64,000 bases of DNA from QWHO01 sp021404945 (GCA_963169765.1 CAUJEN010000073.1:1-64000), one strand, 5' to 3'; shown: positions 48,440 through 58,219, counted from the stretch's first letter. A program made the numbers and translations. Notes: a model not told the origin generated them from the sequence alone.

Positions 48440-51115
48440 GTGGGGCGAGGGCGTTATCTGGCCATCAGCGCGCTGTTTCTGTTTTCCGGAGCAGCCGGCC
48501 TGATCTTGCAGCTCATCTGGGCCCGGCGCCTGGCCCTTGTCTTCGGCAGCACGGTCCACTCAACGTCCACCACCGCCTCCGCCTTTCTGCTGGGTCTGGG
48601 TGTAGGTGCCTACCTCGCCGGGCGCTACCTCACCCGGCGCCCCAACCTGCTGGGCATCTTCGGTCTGTTGGAGCTGGGGGTGGGCGCCTCGGGCCTGGCG
48701 GTGACCTGGCTCATCCCCCAGATCGTGCCCCTGGCCGTTCAGCTGACCCGTACCCACCCCGACGAGGCGGTTTTCGGAGGACTTCGCTTCGCCATCGTCT
48801 TCGTCATGCTGATCGTGCCCTGCACCCTCATGGGGGCCACCCTGCCCGTGCTGACCCACTTCCTGGTCTCTCAGGAGGGTCTCTTCGGGCCCATCCTGGC
48901 CAGGCTGTACACGGTGAACACGCTGGGCGGGGCCATCGGAGTCATGCTGGCCGACTTTGCCCTGGTGGGCCGGCTGGGGGTCTTCCAGACGGCGGTGGTG
49001 GCCGCTCTGTTCGACATGGCTGTTGGTCTTCTGGCCCTGCTGGCCTCCAGCCGGTTCCCTGGCCCCGCTGAGCAACCCGACGAGTCGCCCTCCGGCCGAG
49101 TGCCGCTCTCGCTCTCCTTGCTGCTGTTCGTCATCGGCTTCTGCGGGCTGGCGCTGGAGATTCTCTGGACGCGGCTGCTGGTGTTCGTGAACGGCACCGA
49201 CATTCACGCCTTCTCGCTGGTGCTGGCGGTCTTTCTGGTGGGCCTGGTCGGGGGTGGATTCCTGGCCGGGCGCTACCTGCGCGCTCGATCCGAGGAGAGG
49301 GTTCTGGCCGCCCTGCTGGTGGCTCTGGGCTGGCTCAGCCTGGCGAGCCTGCTGACGGTCGCTTTCATGAGAAATCTCAGCCTGGCTCTGATCGGAATGC
49401 TTGGCATCGATGGCTCGCGGGTGGTGGTCAACGCCCTGCTGGTGCTGCCCTGCGCGCTGGTGCTCGGGGCCCTGTTTCCGCTGATCAACTCGGCCCTCTA
49501 CCGCCAGCTTCAATCGGCCGGCCCGGCGGTGGGACAGGCCTACGTCTGGAACACGGCCGGCAACATGCTGGGCTCATTGATGGCGGGATTCGTGCTCATC
49601 CCTCTGCTGGGGCTGCAGCGGAGCCTGTTGCTGGTGGCCCTGCTGGCAGGCATCGCGGGCCTTTGCTGGCAGCGCCGTCCGGCCCTCTGGGCGGCGGTGA
49701 TCGCCCTGGCCTTCACCAGCCTGTTGCTGCCCGGGGATTACCTGCTGCGCCAGCTTTATGCCAGGGATTATCCCAACATCCTCTACCACGCCGAGGATCA
49801 TCTCAGCTCGGTGGCCCTGGTCAAGCAGTGGAGCGAGCTCGAGCTCGACTCCAATCCCAACCTCATCGTGGACGGCTTCACGATGATGCACAACGACCTG
49901 CGCAGCAAACGCTACGCCACCATGCTGGGGCTGGTGCCGTGCACGCTGCATCCGGAGCCCAGAGAGGTTCTGGTGATCTGTCTGGGGCTGGCCAACACCC
50001 TGTCGGCCGTCACCCGCAACCCGCGGACCGAGCGAGTGGATTGCGTGGAGCTCTCGCCCAAGGTCAATGAGGCCATCCGGCTTTTGCCCTACGCCCGGGA
50101 AACGCTGGAAAGCGACAAGGTCAAGGTCCACCTGGGGGACGGCCGCAACTACCTTCTGACCACCGACCGGCTCTATGACGTGATCACTGCCGAGCCGCCG
50201 CCACCTCGCAACGCCGGCATCGTGAGCCTCTATTCGCGGGAATACTACCAGTTGTGTCGCAGCCGTCTCAAGCCGGGCGGGCTGGTGGCTCACTGGCTGC
50301 CCATCGGCCTGATGACCCGGTTCCAGGCCCGGGCAACCCTGCGCGCCTTTCAGGACGTCTTTCCTTACACCTACCTGTTTCAAGGCGAGGATCTGCACAT
50401 CGTCATGCTGGGCTCGGATCGCGCTCTGGACCTGCTCTCGGTGGACCTGCCTGGGGAGGCCTGGCTGGAGGAGTTGGGCCTGGCGCCAGGAGCGCTCTTC
50501 GCGGCCGCCTACCTGCGCGGGCCCGAGGAGGTGCGCAGGTATGTGGCCAACACCCCACCCCTGACCGACGATCACCCCTACCTCCAGTATGACCTGGGCC
50601 TGGAGGAGCCCGACTGGGAATTCTTCTTCTCCGGCTCACTGCCGTCTGAGCTCTGGACTCCCGAGACCAGGAAGGCCCAGGTGGCCCTGCGCACGCTGCC
50701 CCTGGTGGTGTGGACCCGTAGCGGCAACCCGCTGCTCGATCGCCTGGTGCAGCTCGAGGCCGCCCGGGCCGTGCTGAAGGGGTTTCCCGACAACGCTTAT
50801 TTTCGGATGACCACGCGCACCAGTGAGCAGCACCAGGCTCACTACCAGGGCCTGCCTGGAGCGGACGGGGCCTACAACCGCGCCCGCGTAGCCTTCAGTA
50901 CGGGCGACTTCCCCACCGCGCTGCGCGAGATCGACAGTCTGAAGGTGCCCGACAACCCCGAGCTGGCTCTCTTCTTGCAGCTGTTTCGAGCCCTGGTACT
51001 GACCGAGGCTGGCCGGCTGGAGGAGGCGGCGGCCCTCTACCAGGCCGCCTCCAGCCCGGACCCGCGCCTGGACGGCTACATCAAGAGCAAGAGAGGCTCG
51101 AGCAAGGCACCCTGA
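48440..51115 (+). CDS. membrane spermidine-synthase-like fusion protein (second copy)
   Basis: 891 residues from GTG 48440 (GAGGGA upstream). Two membrane blocks share family phrases with 40110: LFSGAAGLILQLIWARRLAL, CTLMGATLPVLTHFLVSQEG, CGLALEILWTRLLVF and NTAGNMLGSLMAGFVLIPLL. The synthase-like domain has VLVICLGLANTLSAVTRNP, DCVELSPKVNEA, VKVHLGDGRNYLL and YDVITAEPPPPRNAGIVSLY. A short TPR-like tail ends the protein. It probably arose by ancient duplication with the 40110 gene, as similarity is spread over the full length but low. Confidence 0.82.
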   Translation: MGRGRYLAISALFLFSGAAGLILQLIWARRLALVFGSTVHSTSTTASAFLLGLGVGAYLAGRYLTRRPNLLGIFGLLELGVGASGLAVTWLIPQIVPLAVQLTRTHPDEAVFGGLRFAIVFVMLIVPCTLMGATLPVLTHFLVSQEGLFGPILARLYTVNTLGGAIGVMLADFALVGRLGVFQTAVVAALFDMAVGLLALLASSRFPGPAEQPDESPSGRVPLSLSLLLFVIGFCGLALEILWTRLLVFVNGTDIHAFSLVLAVFLVGLVGGGFLAGRYLRARSEERVLAALLVALGWLSLASLLTVAFMRNLSLALIGMLGIDGSRVVVNALLVLPCALVLGALFPLINSALYRQLQSAGPAVGQAYVWNTAGNMLGSLMAGFVLIPLLGLQRSLLLVALLAGIAGLCWQRRPALWAAVIALAFTSLLLPGDYLLRQLYARDYPNILYHAEDHLSSVALVKQWSELELDSNPNLIVDGFTMMHNDLRSKRYATMLGLVPCTLHPEPREVLVICLGLANTLSAVTRNPRTERVDCVELSPKVNEAIRLLPYARETLESDKVKVHLGDGRNYLLTTDRLYDVITAEPPPPRNAGIVSLYSREYYQLCRSRLKPGGLVAHWLPIGLMTRFQARATLRAFQDVFPYTYLFQGEDLHIVMLGSDRALDLLSVDLPGEAWLEELGLAPGALFAAAYLRGPEEVRRYVANTPPLTDDHPYLQYDLGLEEPDWEFFFSGSLPSELWTPETRKAQVALRTLPLVVWTRSGNPLLDRLVQLEAARAVLKGFPDNAYFRMTTRTSEQHQAHYQGLPGADGAYNRARVAFSTGDFPTALREIDSLKVPDNPELALFLQLFRALVLTEAGRLEEAAALYQAASSPDPRLDGYIKSKRGSSKAP

Positions 51116-51510
51116 TCGGTTCGGGGGGCAGGCAAGGCAAGGTCTCAAGCAGAACAGATTCTTCGTCTTCGTGCTGCCCTGGCTGGTGATGCTGGGGTGG
51201 CTGCGGTGATCTGTTCAGCAACGGCCGGATGATGGTCACCTCGACCTACCTCTACTGGCGGTGGTATCACTCATGTGCTCGCAATTTGGTCTTGCAAATC
51301 AGCACAATCAGACGAATGCGCCAGAGCTACGGCCTCTCGCGCATCGACCAGCGCAAGGGTCCGCCGGTGGGCCGACTGGACGACTGGACATCTACCTGCT
51401 CGGCACAGGCTCGGTCTTGCCTGCTTTGAGACAGGCGAAGAGAAATTGACACATTCAATGATGCGAGAGCTCGAGGAAAACTTTCCTCCGGCTGGCCGGT
51501 TCCACCTGGC
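51116..51510. other. intergenic stretch, no supported gene
   Basis: 395 bases. Short frames suggest a decayed membrane-protein end (NRFFVFVLPWLVMLGWLR, then in another frame DLFSNGRMMVTSTYLYWRW), interrupted by a stop and a frame change. Composition drops toward AT near 51250-51300 and 51420-51450. No repeat-family core or RNA gene was recognised. Confidence 0.4.
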
Positions 51511-52437
51511 ATGAGGAAGAAAGCCCGCCTCCTGCTTCTCCTTGTCTGCCTGGTCGCAACAGCAGCGGTCTGGGCCAAACGAGACGACGGTCTCCTGGAG
51601 GGCAAACTGACGGTGGATGGGCGCGAGCGCACCTATCGCCTGACCCTTCCGGCGAACCTGGAGCCCGGCCGACCGGTTCCGCTGGTGCTGGTCTTCCACG
51701 GTGGAGGCGGCAACGCGCGCCAGATGGCCCGCCACACAGGTTTCCCCAAACTGGCCCGGCAGGAGGGCTTCATCGCCGTCTTTCCGGATGGCTGGAAGAA
51801 GAACTGGAACGATGGCCGTGAGGACTTCAAAGTACCCACCTTCACCGAGAACGTGGACGATCTGGCCTTCATCCGGGCCCTGCTCGACGAGCTTACCGCC
51901 AAATATCCCGTAGACGCTCAACGCATCTACGCCACCGGCATCTCCAACGGGGGTATCTTCTCCCACTTTCTGGCCGCGCGGATGGCCGACCGCATCCGAG
52001 CCGCCGCTCCCGTGGTGGGAGGCATGGCCGAGCCGGTGGCGGCCTCCTTTGCACCTTCTCGCCCGGTGTCGCTGCTCATCATTCAAGGGACGGACGATCC
52101 GCTGGTGCCCTACGCCGGAGGTGGGATCGGATTTCGGGGCGAGCGGGGTCGGATCGTCTCCACCCAGAAAGCGCTCGAGCTCTGGCGCGCGGTCGATGGA
52201 TGCCAGGACCAGGCCAGCAGCCATGAGTTGCCGGACCTCGACCCCGGGGATGGTTGCCGGGTGACCTGCTCATCATGGAGCGGAATCGACGGTACGGAGG
52301 TGGTCCTCTACACCGTCCAGGGGGGCGGTCACGGCTGGCCGGGCGCCTCGCAGTACCTGCCCCGGCGCACCATCGGCACAGTCTGCCGGGACTTCGAGGC
52401 CACCAGGGTCATCTGGGAATTCTTCAAGTCTCACTGA
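51511..52437 (+). CDS. secreted PHB-depolymerase/feruloyl-esterase-type hydrolase
   Basis: 308 residues. The signal peptide is MRKKARLLLLLVCLVATAAV. The alpha/beta-hydrolase core has PLVLVFHGGGGNARQM (oxyanion loop), ATGISNGGIFSHFLA (nucleophile elbow GISNG), LLIIQGTDDPLVPYAGGG (acid region) and GGGHGWPGA (catalytic His). This is the LpqC/Esterase_PHB family acting on polyester or aryl ester bonds outside the cytoplasm. Two Cys in DGCRVTCSSW and one in GTVCRDF may form disulfides. Confidence 0.85.
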   Translation: MRKKARLLLLLVCLVATAAVWAKRDDGLLEGKLTVDGRERTYRLTLPANLEPGRPVPLVLVFHGGGGNARQMARHTGFPKLARQEGFIAVFPDGWKKNWNDGREDFKVPTFTENVDDLAFIRALLDELTAKYPVDAQRIYATGISNGGIFSHFLAARMADRIRAAAPVVGGMAEPVAASFAPSRPVSLLIIQGTDDPLVPYAGGGIGFRGERGRIVSTQKALELWRAVDGCQDQASSHELPDLDPGDGCRVTCSSWSGIDGTEVVLYTVQGGGHGWPGASQYLPRRTIGTVCRDFEATRVIWEFFKSH

Positions 52438-52530
52438 GACGGGACTGGACTGGACCCTGTTGGAGGACCCTCTCGGCCCGTAAGAGAATGCACGCCCGCG
52501 CGTCCCATTCCCCGATCGGAGCTTTGTGCC

Positions 52531-54096
52531 ATGCTGAAATTCAAAGTCACTTACGCCACCTTGACGGCTGATAATACCGAGTTGCACGCCCAGCTCGACG
52601 AAGCCTTTGCCCGCGTCAAGGGCCAGTTCGGCAAGGAGTTTCCCCTGCTCATCAACGGCCAGCAGAAGACCGGCCAGGAGACCATCTCCAGCTTCAGTCC
52701 GGCAGATTCCGGCGTGCTTCTCGGCAAAGTGCACGCCGCCACCGAGGCTGACGTGAAAGAGGCCGTGGCTGCCGCCAGAGCGGCCTACCCCGCCTGGCGC
52801 CGGACCCCCTGGCAGGAGCGCTGCCGATTGCTCGAGCGAGCCGCCGAGATCATCCGCGAGCGCTCCTACGAGCTGACCGCGTGGCTGGTTTTCGAGAACG
52901 GCAAGAACCGGGTCGAGGCTCTGGGCGAGATCGAGGAGACGGCTGACCTCTACGATTACTACGCCCAGCAGATGCGGGCCAACGACGGGTTCGTGCGCGA
53001 GATGAGCAAGCTCTCGCCGGCCGACAGCAACACCAGCGTGCTGCGCCCCTACGGCGTGTGGGCCGTGGTAGCTCCCTTCAACTTCCCATACGCCCTGCTG
53101 GGCGCGCCCATGGCGGCCGCGCTGGTGGCGGGCAACACGGTGGTGGGCAAGCCCTCCTCCGAGACCCCCATCTCGGGCGCCCTGCTCGCCGAGATCTTCC
53201 ACCAGGCCGGCTTCCCGGCCGGGGTGGTCAACCTGGTGGCAGGCGGCGGCCGGGTGGTGGGCAAGACCCTGGTCGAGCACCCGGACGTGGACGGCGTGAC
53301 CTTCACCGGGTCCTATGACGTTGGCTTCAAGCAACTGTTCAAGAGCTTCAGCCAGCGCTATCCCAAGCCGTGCATCGCCGAGATGGGCGGCAAGAACCCG
53401 GCCGTGATCACCCAGCACGCCGATCTCGACCGGGCCGTGCAGGGCGTCTTCCGCTCGGCCTTCGGGATGGGCGGCCAGAAGTGCTCGGCCTGCTCGCGCG
53501 TCTTCGTGCACGAGGAGGTGGCCGACAAGTTCCTGGCCGCGCTCAAGGAGATGGCCGAGAAGGCGGTGATCGGCGATCCCAGCGACAAAAACGTCTTCTT
53601 GGGACCGGTGGGCCTGAGATCCGGCTATGAGGACTACAAACGCTTCGCCGAGCTGGCCCGCAAGGACGGCACGGTGGTCACCGGCGCCGAGGTCATCAGC
53701 GAGGGACCGCTGTCGAAGGGCTACTTCGTCAAGCCCACCATCGTGACCGACCTGCCCTCCGACCACGAGCTGGTCAAGACCGAGCTCTTCTTGCCCATCG
53801 TGGTGGTAGAGCGGGTCAAGAGCCTGGACGAGGGCCTGCGCAGAGCCAATGATACCGACCTGGGCCTGACGGCAGGGTTCTTCAGCCAGCGTCAAGACGA
53901 GGTGGACGAGTTCCTTGACCGCATCGAAGCCGGCGTGGTCTACGTCAATCGCGCCGCCGGAGCCACTACCGGCGCCTGGCCGGGCGTGCAGCCGTTCGGG
54001 GGCTGGAAGGGGTCGGGTTCCACCGGCAAGAATATCGGCGGGCTTTACACCGTGCAGTGCTATCTGCGCGAGCAGAGCCGCACCATCACCTCCTAG
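52531..54096 (+). CDS. aldehyde dehydrogenase, RocA/P5C-dehydrogenase-like
   Basis: 521 residues. Signature sites are APFNFPYALLGAPMAAALVA (substrate tunnel/NAD), CIAEMGGKNPAVIT (general base Glu) and GMGGQKCSACSRVFVHEE (catalytic Cys), with the C-terminal PGVQPFGGWKGSGSTGKNIG. The long N-terminal region (GKEFPLLINGQQKTGQETIS) is typical of L-glutamate-gamma-semialdehyde dehydrogenases. In this operon with two omega-aminotransferases it may oxidise the semialdehyde they form. Starts at ATG 52531. First of a five-gene operon with overlapping or near-overlapping ends. Confidence 0.87.
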   Translation: MLKFKVTYATLTADNTELHAQLDEAFARVKGQFGKEFPLLINGQQKTGQETISSFSPADSGVLLGKVHAATEADVKEAVAAARAAYPAWRRTPWQERCRLLERAAEIIRERSYELTAWLVFENGKNRVEALGEIEETADLYDYYAQQMRANDGFVREMSKLSPADSNTSVLRPYGVWAVVAPFNFPYALLGAPMAAALVAGNTVVGKPSSETPISGALLAEIFHQAGFPAGVVNLVAGGGRVVGKTLVEHPDVDGVTFTGSYDVGFKQLFKSFSQRYPKPCIAEMGGKNPAVITQHADLDRAVQGVFRSAFGMGGQKCSACSRVFVHEEVADKFLAALKEMAEKAVIGDPSDKNVFLGPVGLRSGYEDYKRFAELARKDGTVVTGAEVISEGPLSKGYFVKPTIVTDLPSDHELVKTELFLPIVVVERVKSLDEGLRRANDTDLGLTAGFFSQRQDEVDEFLDRIEAGVVYVNRAAGATTGAWPGVQPFGGWKGSGSTGKNIGGLYTVQCYLREQSRTITS

Positions 54097-54107
54097 AAAG
54101 CTGCACG

Positions 54108-55388
54108 ATGATGTCTGAAGTCATGGATCTCGCAACCCATCCCATCCTGCTGCGCACCGAGCTGCCCGGACCTCTGGCAAAGGCGGCCATCGAGCGCGAC
54201 AAGCAGCACATGTCGCCCTCGCTCATCCACTGCTATCCGCTCTACGTCAAGAAGGCGGCCGGCTGCATGGTGGAGGACCTGGACGGCAACATCCTGCTCG
54301 ACTGTCAGGCGGGGGTGGCCACCGCCTCGACCGGCCACTGCCATCCGGCCGTGGCGGCTGCCGTCAAGGAGCAGGTGGACACCCTGATCCACATCTGCGG
54401 CACCGACTTCTTCTACCCCGGCTATGGGGCGCTCTGCGACCGGCTTGACCGGCTCGCTCCCAAGGTGGACAACGGCTGGCAGGTATTCTTGTCCAACTCG
54501 GGCACCGAGTCGGTGGAGGCGGCCATCAAGCTGACCCGCTACCACACGGGCCGACACCACATGATCGCCTTCCGGGGCGGGTTCCACGGACGCTCCATGG
54601 GCTCGCTCTCGCTCACGGCCAGCAAAACCAAGTATCGCAAGGGCTTCGGGCCGCTCATCCCGGGCATTCACCACGTGGAATATGGTGACATCGAAGCCAT
54701 CGAGAAGGGGCTGTTCCGCTCCACCCTGCCGGCCAACGAGGTGGCTGCCATCGTCGTGGAGCCGATCCTGGGCGAGGGCGGCTACATCGTGCCAGACAAG
54801 AGCTTCTTGCTCGAGCTGCGCGAGATGTGCGACGAGCACGGCATCCTGCTGGTGTTCGACGAGGTGCAGGCGGGCATGGGACGCACCGGCAAGATGTTCG
54901 CCTGCGAGCACTTCGCCGTCACGCCCGATGTGATCTTGCTGGCCAAGGGCATCGCCTCGGGCTTCCCGCTGGGAGCCATGATGGCCCGCAAGGAGTTCAT
55001 GACCTGGCCGGCCGGATCGCACGGCTCTACCTGCGGCGGCAACCCGGTCTGCATCGCCGCCGCCATGGCCACTCTGGACCTGTTGGAGGGCTCGCTCGTC
55101 AAGAACGCCGCCGAGGTGGGCGCTTTCTTTAAGAATGCTCTGCACGACAGACTGACCTCCAATCCCATCGTTAAGGACGTGCGCGGACTGGGGCTGATGC
55201 TGGGGGTGGAGTTTGATACCCACGAGCATTCCGAGCGGGTCGCCAACCGCTGTTACGAGCGGGGCCTGCTGGTTCTCGAGTGCGGGGCCAGCACCATCCG
55301 CATCTCCCCGCCTCTGGTCATCACCCGCGGGCAGGCCCAGGTGGCCGCCGACCTCTTCGCCCAGGTGTGCCAGGAGGTGGCCGCCTGA
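54108..55388 (+). CDS. class III aminotransferase (4-aminobutyrate-type)
   Basis: 426 residues, PLP fold type I. GTESVEAAIKLTRYHTGR binds the PLP phosphate; AFRGGFHGRSMGSLSLTAS, LVFDEVQAGMGRTGKMFA and the Schiff-base lysine in LLAKGIASGFPLGAMM complete the signature. It closely resembles GabT/ornithine-type enzymes (SPSLIHCYPLYVKKAAGCMV). It moves an omega-amino group to 2-oxoglutarate or pyruvate, yielding a semialdehyde for the upstream dehydrogenase. Two tandem ATGs (54108, 54111) are available 9-12 bases after the previous stop. Confidence 0.87.
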   Translation: MMSEVMDLATHPILLRTELPGPLAKAAIERDKQHMSPSLIHCYPLYVKKAAGCMVEDLDGNILLDCQAGVATASTGHCHPAVAAAVKEQVDTLIHICGTDFFYPGYGALCDRLDRLAPKVDNGWQVFLSNSGTESVEAAIKLTRYHTGRHHMIAFRGGFHGRSMGSLSLTASKTKYRKGFGPLIPGIHHVEYGDIEAIEKGLFRSTLPANEVAAIVVEPILGEGGYIVPDKSFLLELREMCDEHGILLVFDEVQAGMGRTGKMFACEHFAVTPDVILLAKGIASGFPLGAMMARKEFMTWPAGSHGSTCGGNPVCIAAAMATLDLLEGSLVKNAAEVGAFFKNALHDRLTSNPIVKDVRGLGLMLGVEFDTHEHSERVANRCYERGLLVLECGASTIRISPPLVITRGQAQVAADLFAQVCQEVAA

Positions 55389-56659
55389 GCGAGCTGGTCA
55401 CCCGCCAGTCCGAGCGGGTCTTCTTCACCTGGACGGCCCAGAAGAAGGCGGCTCCGCTCGAGATCATCGGCGGCGAAGGGGCCCGCTTCGAGACGGCCGA
55501 CGGGGCCTGGTGGTGGGACCTGGGCAGCACGACCTGGAACGCCAATCTGGGCCACGGACATCCGGCCATGCGCGCGGCTCTGACCGAGGCAGCCTCGCGC
55601 GGCCTGGTGGCCGGGCCCGCCGCCGTCTTCCCGGACAAAGCCCGGGCAGGCGAGCTGCTGGCCGAGGTGTCCCCGCCCGGATTGAGCAAGAGCTTTCTCT
55701 GCCTGTCGGGGGCCGAGGCCAACGAGAATGCCATCAAGATCGCCCGGCTCGTGACCGGGCGCTCCAAAGTGGTCAGCCGCACTCGCAGCTACCATGGCGC
55801 GACCCTGGCCGCCCTCTCCATCTCGGGCGACCCGCGGCGCGAGCCCTTCGAGCCGGGCTATCCCGGGGTGGTGCGCATGACCGATCCTTACTGCTACCGC
55901 TGCAGCTTTGGCCTGGCCAGCGACACGTGCCAGCGCGAGTGTGCTCAGGATCTGGAGCGAGCGCTGCTCGAGGCCGGCCCGGAGACGGTGGCGGCGGTGA
56001 TTGTCGAAGGCGTGACCGGGGCCAACGGGGTCTTCCCCGCGCCTCCCGGCTATTTTACCCGCCTGCGCGAGCTGTGCGACCGCTACGGAGTGCTCTTGAT
56101 CGCCGACGAGGTGCTGTCTGGCTTCGGCCGCACGGGCAAGTGGTTTGCAGTGGACCACGAGCCGGTCGTGCCCGACCTTCTGACCTGCGCCAAGGGGCTC
56201 ACCGGGGGTTACGCGCCCGGAGGCGCGGTGGTGGTGCACGAGCGCATCGCCAGGCATTTCGACGAGGAGGTGCTCTTGTGCGGGCTGACCGCCTATGCCC
56301 ACCCCCTCACCTGCACCGCCATCCGGGCCGCCATCGGGACCTACCGGGCCGACAACTTGATCGAGCGGGCCGCGCAACTTGGCCAGTGGCTGGGAGGGCG
56401 TCTTGCGAGCCTGCTGCAGCGGCCCTGCGTCGGTGACGTGCGCGGCCTGGGCCTCCTGTGGGCGGTCGAGCTGGTGCGCCCCGGCACCCGAGAGCCGCTG
56501 GACGCGACCGGGGTCTACAACGCTTTGAAAAAGCGCCGGGTGTATACCCACCGGCGCGACAACATGATCTACCTGGCGCCTCCGCTGGTGATCGGCCAGG
56601 AGCAGCTCGACGAGGTCGTCGGGCTGCTCGAGCAGGCGCTGGACGAAGGGACAGCATGA
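55367..56659 (+). CDS. class III aminotransferase (omega-amino-acid type)
   Basis: About 430 residues. GAEANENAIKIARLVTGR, SRTRSYHGATLAALSISG, LIADEVLSGFGRTGKWFAV and CAKGLTGGYAPGGAVVV (PLP lysine) identify a second, divergent member resembling beta-alanine/omega-amino-acid-pyruvate transaminases. A cysteine pair in DPYCYRCSFGLASDTCQREC is distinctive of a subgroup with a possible metal or disulfide site. Start choice is unclear: GTG 55367 lies inside the previous gene, while CTG 55385 has an ideal AGGAGG 7 bases upstream. The end overlaps the CoA-transferase start. Confidence 0.85.
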   Translation: MPGGGRLSELVTRQSERVFFTWTAQKKAAPLEIIGGEGARFETADGAWWWDLGSTTWNANLGHGHPAMRAALTEAASRGLVAGPAAVFPDKARAGELLAEVSPPGLSKSFLCLSGAEANENAIKIARLVTGRSKVVSRTRSYHGATLAALSISGDPRREPFEPGYPGVVRMTDPYCYRCSFGLASDTCQRECAQDLERALLEAGPETVAAVIVEGVTGANGVFPAPPGYFTRLRELCDRYGVLLIADEVLSGFGRTGKWFAVDHEPVVPDLLTCAKGLTGGYAPGGAVVVHERIARHFDEEVLLCGLTAYAHPLTCTAIRAAIGTYRADNLIERAAQLGQWLGGRLASLLQRPCVGDVRGLGLLWAVELVRPGTREPLDATGVYNALKKRRVYTHRRDNMIYLAPPLVIGQEQLDEVVGLLEQALDEGTA

Positions 56660-57354
56660 AAGTCGTCAAGGACGCCCGCGAGGCCCTGCAGGGGCTGGAG
56701 TCGGGCATGAGCGTGATGTCCGGGGGCTTCGGCCTGTGCGGCAACCCCGAGCAGTGCATCAAGACCCTGGCCGAAAGCGGGATCAAGGACCTCACCATCA
56801 TCAGCAACAACTGTGGCAACCAGGGCCGTGGCCTGGCGGCCCTGCTGCAGAATCGCCAGGTCTCCAAAGTGATCTGCAGCTTCATCGGGGGCAATCCCGA
56901 TCTGGCCACCCAGTACCTGGCCGGCGAGGTGCAGGTCGAGCTCAACCCGCAGGGCACCCTGGCCGAGCGCATCCGGGCCGGCGGGGCCGGGCTGGGGGGC
57001 TTCTTCACCCCCACCGGGGTGGGTACGGCTGTGGCCGATGGCAAGGAGCTGCGAGAGATCGACGGGCGCCTGTATCTGTTCGAGAAGCCCCTCAAGGCCG
57101 ACTTCGCCCTGGTGCGAGCAGCCGTGGGGGACAAGCTCGGCAACCTGCGCTTTTACCGAACCTCGCGCAACTTCAATCCCCTGATGGCCATGGCCGCCCG
57201 GGTGACCGTGGCCGAGGTGGACACTCTCGTGGAGGTGGGCGAGCTGGACCCGGACGACATCCACCTGCCAGGACTTTTCGTCGACCGCATCTTTGAAGCG
57301 AGCCACGAAAACCCCATCGAGCACCGCACGGTGCGGACCAGGGAGGCCAGATGA
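56656..57354 (+). CDS. 3-oxoacid CoA-transferase subunit A
   Basis: 232 residues from ATG 56656. It has MSVMSGGFGLCGNPEQCIK, ISNNCGNQGRGLAALLQN, SFIGGNPDLATQYLAGEVQV and NPQGTLAERIRAGGAGLGGF, all typical of the alpha subunit of AtoDA/ScoAB/PcaIJ. It transfers CoA between succinyl-CoA or acetyl-CoA and a 3-oxo or related acid. It is coupled with its partner (ATGA overlap) and the aminotransferase before it. Confidence 0.9.
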   Translation: MKVVKDAREALQGLESGMSVMSGGFGLCGNPEQCIKTLAESGIKDLTIISNNCGNQGRGLAALLQNRQVSKVICSFIGGNPDLATQYLAGEVQVELNPQGTLAERIRAGGAGLGGFFTPTGVGTAVADGKELREIDGRLYLFEKPLKADFALVRAAVGDKLGNLRFYRTSRNFNPLMAMAARVTVAEVDTLVEVGELDPDDIHLPGLFVDRIFEASHENPIEHRTVRTREAR

Positions 57355-57986
57355 GCTGGAGTCGAGAGGAGCAAGCCCGGCGCGCCGGGGCCGAGCTGAA
57401 GGACGGAGACATCGTCAACCTGGGCATCGGCCTGCCCACCGAGGTGGCCAACTACGTGCCCCGGGGCATCCAGGTGATGTTTCACTCCGAGAACGGGCTG
57501 CTGGGGATGGGGCCGTTCCCTTACGAGGACGAGCTCGATCCGCAGATCATCAATGCCGGCAAACAGACCGTGACCCTGGCGCCGGGCGCCAGCCTGTTTG
57601 ATTCGGCCCTTTCCTTTGCCATGATCCGGGGGGGTCACGTGGACGTGGCCATCCTGGGCGGGCTGGAGGTGGCCCAGAACGGCGACCTGGCCAACTGGAT
57701 GATCCCCGGTAAGATGGTCACCGGCATGGGGGGCGCCATGGATCTGGCCGGCGGCGCCAAGAAGACGCTGGTCATGCAGACCCACACCTCCAAGACGGGT
57801 GAGAGCAAGCTGATGGATCGGCTCAGCCTGCCCCCCACCGCGCTGGGCTGCGTCAACCGCGTGATCACCGAGCTGGGTGTGTTCGACTGCTGCGGGGACC
57901 ACTTTCTGTGTCTGGAGCTGGCTCCCGGGGTCAGCCGCGAGGAGGCTGTGGCCAGGACGAAAGGCGAGCTGCGGTTCGCAGGATAA
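57351..57986 (+). CDS. 3-oxoacid CoA-transferase subunit B
   Basis: 211 residues. LGIGLPTEVANYVPRG, then FHSENGLLGMGP with the catalytic glutamate, then TVTLAPGASLFDSALSFAMI and WMIPGKMVTGMGGAMDLAGG identify the beta subunit. It pairs with the 56656 product. As the last gene of the operon it may activate the acid formed after transamination and oxidation. The acid substrate cannot be told from sequence. Confidence 0.9.
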   Translation: MSWSREEQARRAGAELKDGDIVNLGIGLPTEVANYVPRGIQVMFHSENGLLGMGPFPYEDELDPQIINAGKQTVTLAPGASLFDSALSFAMIRGGHVDVAILGGLEVAQNGDLANWMIPGKMVTGMGGAMDLAGGAKKTLVMQTHTSKTGESKLMDRLSLPPTALGCVNRVITELGVFDCCGDHFLCLELAPGVSREEAVARTKGELRFAG

Positions 57987-58219
57987 GAACTGGGGCCATG
58001 GTGCCTTGCAGAGTTGACGGCTTCTGCGTGAGCTGACACCGAGCGTGTCGACTTTGGGCAACATCTTCTCGATCGTCAGGCTGAAATGGCAACGACGATT
58101 GAGGTCTACCGAAAAATCCAGGGCGACCACTTTCGGCTCGCCAGCCTGCCGCCCTGACTTTCGGAGGCTTTTCAGAGTTTGGCTTTAAGCTGATTGCAAC
58201 ACAAACAGGGAGGGTCACC

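Noticed and set aside
51430..51450. FNR-like box near 51445 (TTGACACATTCAATG)
   Set aside because: The right half-site does not match the consensus at the correct spacing.
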